A stretch of 18,902 nt of DNA from Actinobacteria bacterium UBA5976 (GTDB lineage Bacteria > Actinomycetota > Actinomycetes > S36-B12 > UBA5976). The notes beneath the pieces were generated by a model. That model was not told the DNA's origin. It saw only the letters and a program-made list of their open reading frames with translations, and did not search any database. Location of the stretch: positions 28,006 through 46,907 of the forward strand of contig DJBM01000052.1 of NCBI GenBank assembly GCA_002430405.1, written 5' to 3'. Both the position numbers and the translations under genes were made by a program. Shown in pieces: positions 14,697 to 18,902 of this stretch (position 1 is the stretch's first letter; every line of letters starts with the position of its first letter).

Positions 14697-14920
14697 TGTT
14701 TGAAACTCCCTGGTTGTGAATTTGGCCACTTGCAACTGACTTAATCTTCACACTGCCACTTTGAAATTTCATGGCAATCATGCATTTAATAAAAAATGAG
14801 AGGGCGTTTTGTGCATTTGTAACATTGCTCAAAGTTGAACCAAATAGAACTATCGAGGCAGGAAACAACCAAGTTCGGGCAAATTCAGGCATTAAGGCGT
14901 GGACTAACTAGAGGTGAATC
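14697..14920. promoter_or_regulatory. divergent control region between ALDH and DMGDH-like genes
   Basis: A 224-bp region serving two divergent starts. It holds a palindrome TGAAATTTCA (14762-14771) flanked by TGCCA (14754-14758) and TGGCA (14772-14776), and a direct repeat TGCATTT at 14781-14787 and 14812-14818, 31 nt apart, about three helical turns. SDs are AGGGAG for the ALDH and GAGG (14911-14914, 6 nt before the ATG) for the flavoprotein. No strong -35/-10 pair stands out. The palindrome and repeats are candidate sites for the PucR regulator encoded downstream; this is inference. Confidence 0.5.
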
Positions 14921-17371
14921 ATGAGCAATCCTTCAATTCCGAACAAGGCGCGAGTAGTAATCATCGGTGGCGGGGTTATCGGCACTGCAACGGCCTACCA
15001 GCTCGCAAAACGGGGCTGGACTGACGTCGTTTTGCTGGAACGAAACACTTTGACCTCCGGTACAACCTGGCATGCTGCGGGACTGATAACACAAGCCAGG
15101 CCAACTCACGGCATGCGCGAAATTGTGAAGCGAGGCTTAAAAACCTTCAAGAACTTAGAGGAAGATACTGGCTTTTCTACTGGGTATGTGGAAACGGGAA
15201 CAATTCATCTAGCAATGACGCAGGCGCGCATGACAGAACTGCGTCATCAAGAATTGGCATCCATATCGAGTCAAATTGAAGTACAGCTTTTAAATCAAGG
15301 GCAAACGTTGGAACTTCATCCATTGCTAAATCCCGAAGGGGTTTACGGAAGTTTGTTTTATCCATACGAAGGAAGAGGAAGTGCAACTGACACAACTATT
15401 TCTTTGGCTAGAGGAGCAAGTCAACGCGGAGTTCAAGTAATAGAGCATGTGACGGTGACCGATCTAAAAACGAATGGCAGGAAAGTCACTGGCGTGGTTA
15501 CGACTTCGGGCGAAATTGAAGCAGACTACGTCGTAAACGCAACTGGCATGTGGGGAAGGGAATTTGGTGAGTTGGCTGGAGTGCAGGTTCCACTTCAAGC
15601 GCTAGCTCATTACTACATCGTTACGGAAGGAATTGATAATCTTCCAAGAAATTTGCCAACGATAAAAAGTGCAGATGATTGTTCCTACGTAAAGGACGAA
15701 GCTGGTGCCTTACTAGTTGGATTCTTTGAGCCAGATAGCTACGTCTGGGCATCGAAGGGTATACCTGTAAATGAAGGGTTCGTAAGGTTACCTGAAGATT
15801 GGGATCACTTGGGTCCGTATTATGAGCGAATGATTGAGCGCATGCCAATCCTCGGTGACGCGGGCGTTAAATTGCACTTTTGTGGACCAGAGAGCTTTAC
15901 TCCTGATGGCATTTACCACCTAGGGCCAGCACCAAAACTCGAAAATTATTTTGTTGCTGCTGGATTCAATTCAACTGGTTTCTTATCTGGTCCAGGTGCA
16001 GGAGCAACTCTTGCAGACTGGATCATCGATGGTCGTTCACCCATTGATTTACCGGAAACAGATTTAGCTCGAGTGCAGCCGCATGAAACGAATCGACGTT
16101 TCCTGGAAAAGCGCGTACTCGAAACTCTTGATTTGTCTTACGGCGTGCACTGGCCCTTTGAACAAAGACAAAGTGCGCGCAACTTGAGACAAAGCCCTGT
16201 TTATGAAATGACTAGCCAGGCAGGTGCTGTATACGGCCAGTTAATCGGCTGGGAACGGGCAAATTGGTATGCCAAATCGCCAGAAGAGCGTGAATATGTG
16301 CATACTTTCGGAAAACCAAATTGGTTGGCAGCCAATAAGCGCGAACACGATGCGGTTCGAAATTCGGCTGGACTATTTGACACTTCATCATTCGGCAAGA
16401 TTATGGTCCAAGGTCGTGACGCACTAAAAGTTCTCCAGAGAATTTCAGTTCGTGATGTAGATGTTGATCATGGCAGAGTTGTTTACACACAGTGGCTTAA
16501 CAAATTTGCCGGAATTGAAGCGGACGTAACAGTTACTCGGTTAAGTGAAACTGAATTTATGGTGCTATCCGGCCCAGTGACGCACTTACGTGATATCAGC
16601 TATCTCCTGCGGCAAATCAAGACGGATGAATTCTGCACTGTTACTGATGTAACAGGTTCTTACGCCATGCTTTCACTTATGGGACCAAAGTCTCGCGAAA
16701 TACTGCAGGGACTTACCGATGCCGACCTAACTAATGAAGCTTTTAACTTCGGTGACTCAAAAGAAATAGATTTGGGCTATGGGTTTGTCAGGGCTACCCG
16801 CCTGACTTTTGTTGGTGAACTTGGGTTTGAGCTTTTAGTTCCTACTGACTTGTCGCGACACATTTACTCAGTGCTTACGCAAGCGGGTGAAAATTATGGA
16901 ATGCTTCCTGCCGGCTACTATGCCTTGGGATCTCTTCGACTAGAGAAGGCTTATAGAAGCTGGGGACATGACATTTCAAGTAACGATGATCTCATTAGTT
17001 CTGGTTTGGGATTTGGCGTTGCTTGGGATAAGCCTGGTGGGTTCGTCGGCCTCGATACATTAACTGAGATAAAGCAAGCAGGTTCAAATCGTAGGCTGAT
17101 GCAATTATTAGTTCAAGATCCCGATCAATTCTTGCTACACGATGAACCAATCTTTAGAAATGGCGAATTGGTAGGTAGATGTGGCTCTACGGGTTACGGG
17201 CACACACTTGGTGGCGCGGTAACTCTGGCGTGGATTAGCGCACCCGGTATCGAAACTGACGAGTGGTTCACTAACGGCAATTACGAAATTCAAGTTATTA
17301 CTGGGCGAGTCCCGGCAAAGGCATCGCTAAAGCCACTCTACGATCCAAAGTCAGATCGAATTAAAGCCTAA
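14921..17371 (+). CDS. DMGDH/sarcosine-dehydrogenase-like FAD oxidoreductase with GcvT domain
   Basis: A two-part enzyme of the dimethylglycine/sarcosine dehydrogenase family. It oxidises an N-methyl (or related C-N) bond and passes the one-carbon unit to tetrahydrofolate as 5,10-methylene-THF. The N-terminal FAD half (about 1-390) has the Rossmann motif GGGVIG (16-21), SGTTWHAAGL with His51 at the covalent-FAD position, ESFTPDG and the FAD-closing AAGFNSTGFLSGPGAG (about 343-360). A linker FAO_M segment follows, then a GcvT half (about 450-805) with GELGFELLVP and LGSLRLEKAYRSWGHDIS. At 816 aa it is typical for the fused family. Start ATG with GAGGTGA SD. It diverges from ALDH and converges on PucR with a 4-nt CTAA overlap. 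Family certain; exact substrate unknown. Confidence 0.9.
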   Translation: MSNPSIPNKARVVIIGGGVIGTATAYQLAKRGWTDVVLLERNTLTSGTTWHAAGLITQARPTHGMREIVKRGLKTFKNLEEDTGFSTGYVETGTIHLAMTQARMTELRHQELASISSQIEVQLLNQGQTLELHPLLNPEGVYGSLFYPYEGRGSATDTTISLARGASQRGVQVIEHVTVTDLKTNGRKVTGVVTTSGEIEADYVVNATGMWGREFGELAGVQVPLQALAHYYIVTEGIDNLPRNLPTIKSADDCSYVKDEAGALLVGFFEPDSYVWASKGIPVNEGFVRLPEDWDHLGPYYERMIERMPILGDAGVKLHFCGPESFTPDGIYHLGPAPKLENYFVAAGFNSTGFLSGPGAGATLADWIIDGRSPIDLPETDLARVQPHETNRRFLEKRVLETLDLSYGVHWPFEQRQSARNLRQSPVYEMTSQAGAVYGQLIGWERANWYAKSPEEREYVHTFGKPNWLAANKREHDAVRNSAGLFDTSSFGKIMVQGRDALKVLQRISVRDVDVDHGRVVYTQWLNKFAGIEADVTVTRLSETEFMVLSGPVTHLRDISYLLRQIKTDEFCTVTDVTGSYAMLSLMGPKSREILQGLTDADLTNEAFNFGDSKEIDLGYGFVRATRLTFVGELGFELLVPTDLSRHIYSVLTQAGENYGMLPAGYYALGSLRLEKAYRSWGHDISSNDDLISSGLGFGVAWDKPGGFVGLDTLTEIKQAGSNRRLMQLLVQDPDQFLLHDEPIFRNGELVGRCGSTGYGHTLGGAVTLAWISAPGIETDEWFTNGNYEIQVITGRVPAKASLKPLYDPKSDRIKA

Positions 17372-18855
17372 ATCTGATCCAAAATTACTCTGGCTCGTAT
17401 TGCGAAGTGCAATTCAGCTAGGTCAGAAATTCTGCTGATGTTTCGGTTAGTAATCTCGGCTACCCTTTGCATTCGGTAATTTAGAGTTTGTCGATGAATA
17501 CCCAATTCCGTGCTCGCAATTTGCCAAGACATATTGGCGTCTAAAAATACCTGCAGTGACTTCATTAATTCTGCATTGTGCAAGGTGTCGTACTCAATCA
17601 GAGGACCAAGAATTGTCTCAACGGCAACCTGCGCTCCAGAAACAGTACGGGGCAAGAATATGGAATCTGTCTCACCGTATTTTGAAATTCTTGTCTTTGA
17701 TGCTTTTGCCAATTCGCGCGCCCAGTTAGCTTCTCGGGCGCCATCAGCAAGTCGACTAAGGCTATTGATGGGAGCGCTTATTCCGGCCGTACTACCTGGT
17801 CCAGTTAATGCATCTAGGAATTCTTCGCTCCATTCAAAATCAGCAAGAGTGAGAATGATTAAACCCTGGCCTCCAATAGTTGCAATTGATGGAACGTTGC
17901 TGCGGGTCAGTATCGTGTTCACAAAATCCAAATCGAGACTAAGTTCACTAGCCGGGCAAGCAATTTTCCAAGGACCATTTTCCAGATTGAATTGGCCTAA
18001 CCTTTCTTTTGCAAGTTCACGATCAACGAGGTTATCTAGCAGCTGCGATAAGAGCCGATGACCGCTTGATGTTTGTGAGCCCAGATTGGCAAGATATCGT
18101 TCGGCAACAAAAGAAACCACGGAGGCAGTGTGTTGCAACATAATTAAGTCAATTTCATTGGTCTCTGTTTGAACCAAGAGACTGTGATCCTCTTCACCCA
18201 TGGAAACAAGCAAATAATTTGTATCCACATCTTTTACTCTAAATACTGCTGGTAGTGGAGCTTTAACTCTCGCTGACTTAATCTGACTGACCAAATTTTC
18301 AGAAATTCCAAAATCAAAAGGAAGAATAACTCTGAATGTTTTTGTATTCACTATTGCAAGCTTGGAGTCAAGGTGCGCAGAAAGAGCTTGCAATTGTTCT
18401 TCTTCTGACTTTCGCTGAAGAGAGCTTTGTCGAAAAGATTCATACATCCTTAGAATTTTGGTTTGTTGTTTTGTTCGTGAAGTTTCTTCCGCTACGGATC
18501 TAGCGATTAGAACGAATGGAATTTCGTAGGCGGTTTGAATTATTGGGAACCCGAGATCGTCAGCAAACTTGGCCGCCTCTGGTGTTAATTCAGGCGCAAA
18601 CCAGCCTGCTGCTAGATCGAGTCCCGCTAGCCCTGCATCAGATAAGTTCTTGATAAATGCAACTTGATCGTCAGGCTTTGCTGGAAAATTTCTGCCAAGG
18701 GTAAGAAGAAGTTCACCTGCGCTTAGCCAATGCCAAGGCTCTTCAACCTCGGTGTTATGGGCCCAATCCACTTTACGTTGGGCACCAGCATGACCGGCGA
18801 GAAATTTGGTTCGCAAACTCGGATTTTCCACAATGTCGTGAATGGTAAGTGTCAC
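17368..18855 (-). CDS. PucR-family transcriptional regulator
   Basis: A regulator of the PucR type, a family that controls purine, amino-acid or other nitrogen-compound catabolism. The N-terminal PucR sensor region starts TLTIHDIVENPSLRTKFLAG and includes WLSAGELLLTLG (about 43-54) and the GLDLAAG turn. A variable middle region (about 140-400, CdaR/GGDEF-like position) carries heptad-like charged helices, and a C-terminal PucR-type HTH (about 440-470) contains WQIASTELGIHRQTLNYRMQRV. I chose GTG 18855-18853 because GGAGGA lies 4 nt upstream and it gives a family-typical start; GTG 18867 in frame lacks an SD. It is convergent with the DMGDH-like gene and probably regulates it and the ALDH-permease operon, judged from position only. 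Confidence 0.87.
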   Translation of the reverse strand: MTLTIHDIVENPSLRTKFLAGHAGAQRKVDWAHNTEVEEPWHWLSAGELLLTLGRNFPAKPDDQVAFIKNLSDAGLAGLDLAAGWFAPELTPEAAKFADDLGFPIIQTAYEIPFVLIARSVAEETSRTKQQTKILRMYESFRQSSLQRKSEEEQLQALSAHLDSKLAIVNTKTFRVILPFDFGISENLVSQIKSARVKAPLPAVFRVKDVDTNYLLVSMGEEDHSLLVQTETNEIDLIMLQHTASVVSFVAERYLANLGSQTSSGHRLLSQLLDNLVDRELAKERLGQFNLENGPWKIACPASELSLDLDFVNTILTRSNVPSIATIGGQGLIILTLADFEWSEEFLDALTGPGSTAGISAPINSLSRLADGAREANWARELAKASKTRISKYGETDSIFLPRTVSGAQVAVETILGPLIEYDTLHNAELMKSLQVFLDANMSWQIASTELGIHRQTLNYRMQRVAEITNRNISRISDLAELHFAIRARVILDQI

Positions 18856-18902
18856 CGAGTCCTCCACACATTGTTTTACACGTTGCTATGCAATCTAGTT
18901 GG

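Overview
This window reads as chromosomal DNA of a low-to-moderate-GC actinobacterium. The evidence is the aroA-rsgA-hisN order (typical of Actinobacteria), an IMPase-type histidinol-phosphatase, an initiator tRNA without an encoded 3' CCA, a PucR-type regulator, several GTG starts, and several starts with no Shine-Dalgarno (SD) but a TANNNT-like -10 element 6-7 nt upstream, as in leaderless actinobacterial mRNAs. The AT-leaning codon use and very tight gene packing suggest a streamlined planktonic lineage such as the freshwater acI/Nanopelagicales group. That placement is inference.

Layout. (1) 1-3637, housekeeping: a partial SRAP/YedK DNA-protein crosslink gene (-) diverges from aroA, rsgA and hisN (+). 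(2) 3634-7492, a minus-strand run in transcription order: DUF305 lipoprotein, nucleoside hydrolase, EamA/DMT exporter, cytochrome P450. It converges on hisN with a 4-nt CTAA overlap. (3) 7641-11004, plus strand: a small eRF1/baeRF-like protein, the two subunits of an aconitase X enzyme (possible cis-3-hydroxy-L-proline dehydratase), and a FUSC-family membrane protein. (4) 11022-11561: initiator tRNA-Met with promoter and terminator, followed by about 280 bp of degenerate repeats carrying copies of the tRNA 3' end with a 5-nt T-loop deletion, then a bidirectional terminator. (5) 11570-18855, a catabolic cluster: ALDH, a 57-aa single-TM protein and an NCS1 permease (minus strand, 4-nt ATGA overlap between the last two) diverge across a 224-bp control region from a DMGDH/sarcosine-dehydrogenase-like flavoprotein with a GcvT half. 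A convergent PucR regulator overlaps that gene's end by 4 nt.

How they may work together: in the last cluster the permease (perhaps with the small membrane protein) would import an N-methylated or heterocyclic nitrogen compound. The flavoprotein would demethylate it and pass the one-carbon unit to tetrahydrofolate, the ALDH would oxidise an aldehyde product, and PucR would sense the substrate. The substrate cannot be read from the sequence. The most unusual structures are the tRNA-tail-derived repeat array and the small-TM/NCS1 pair.
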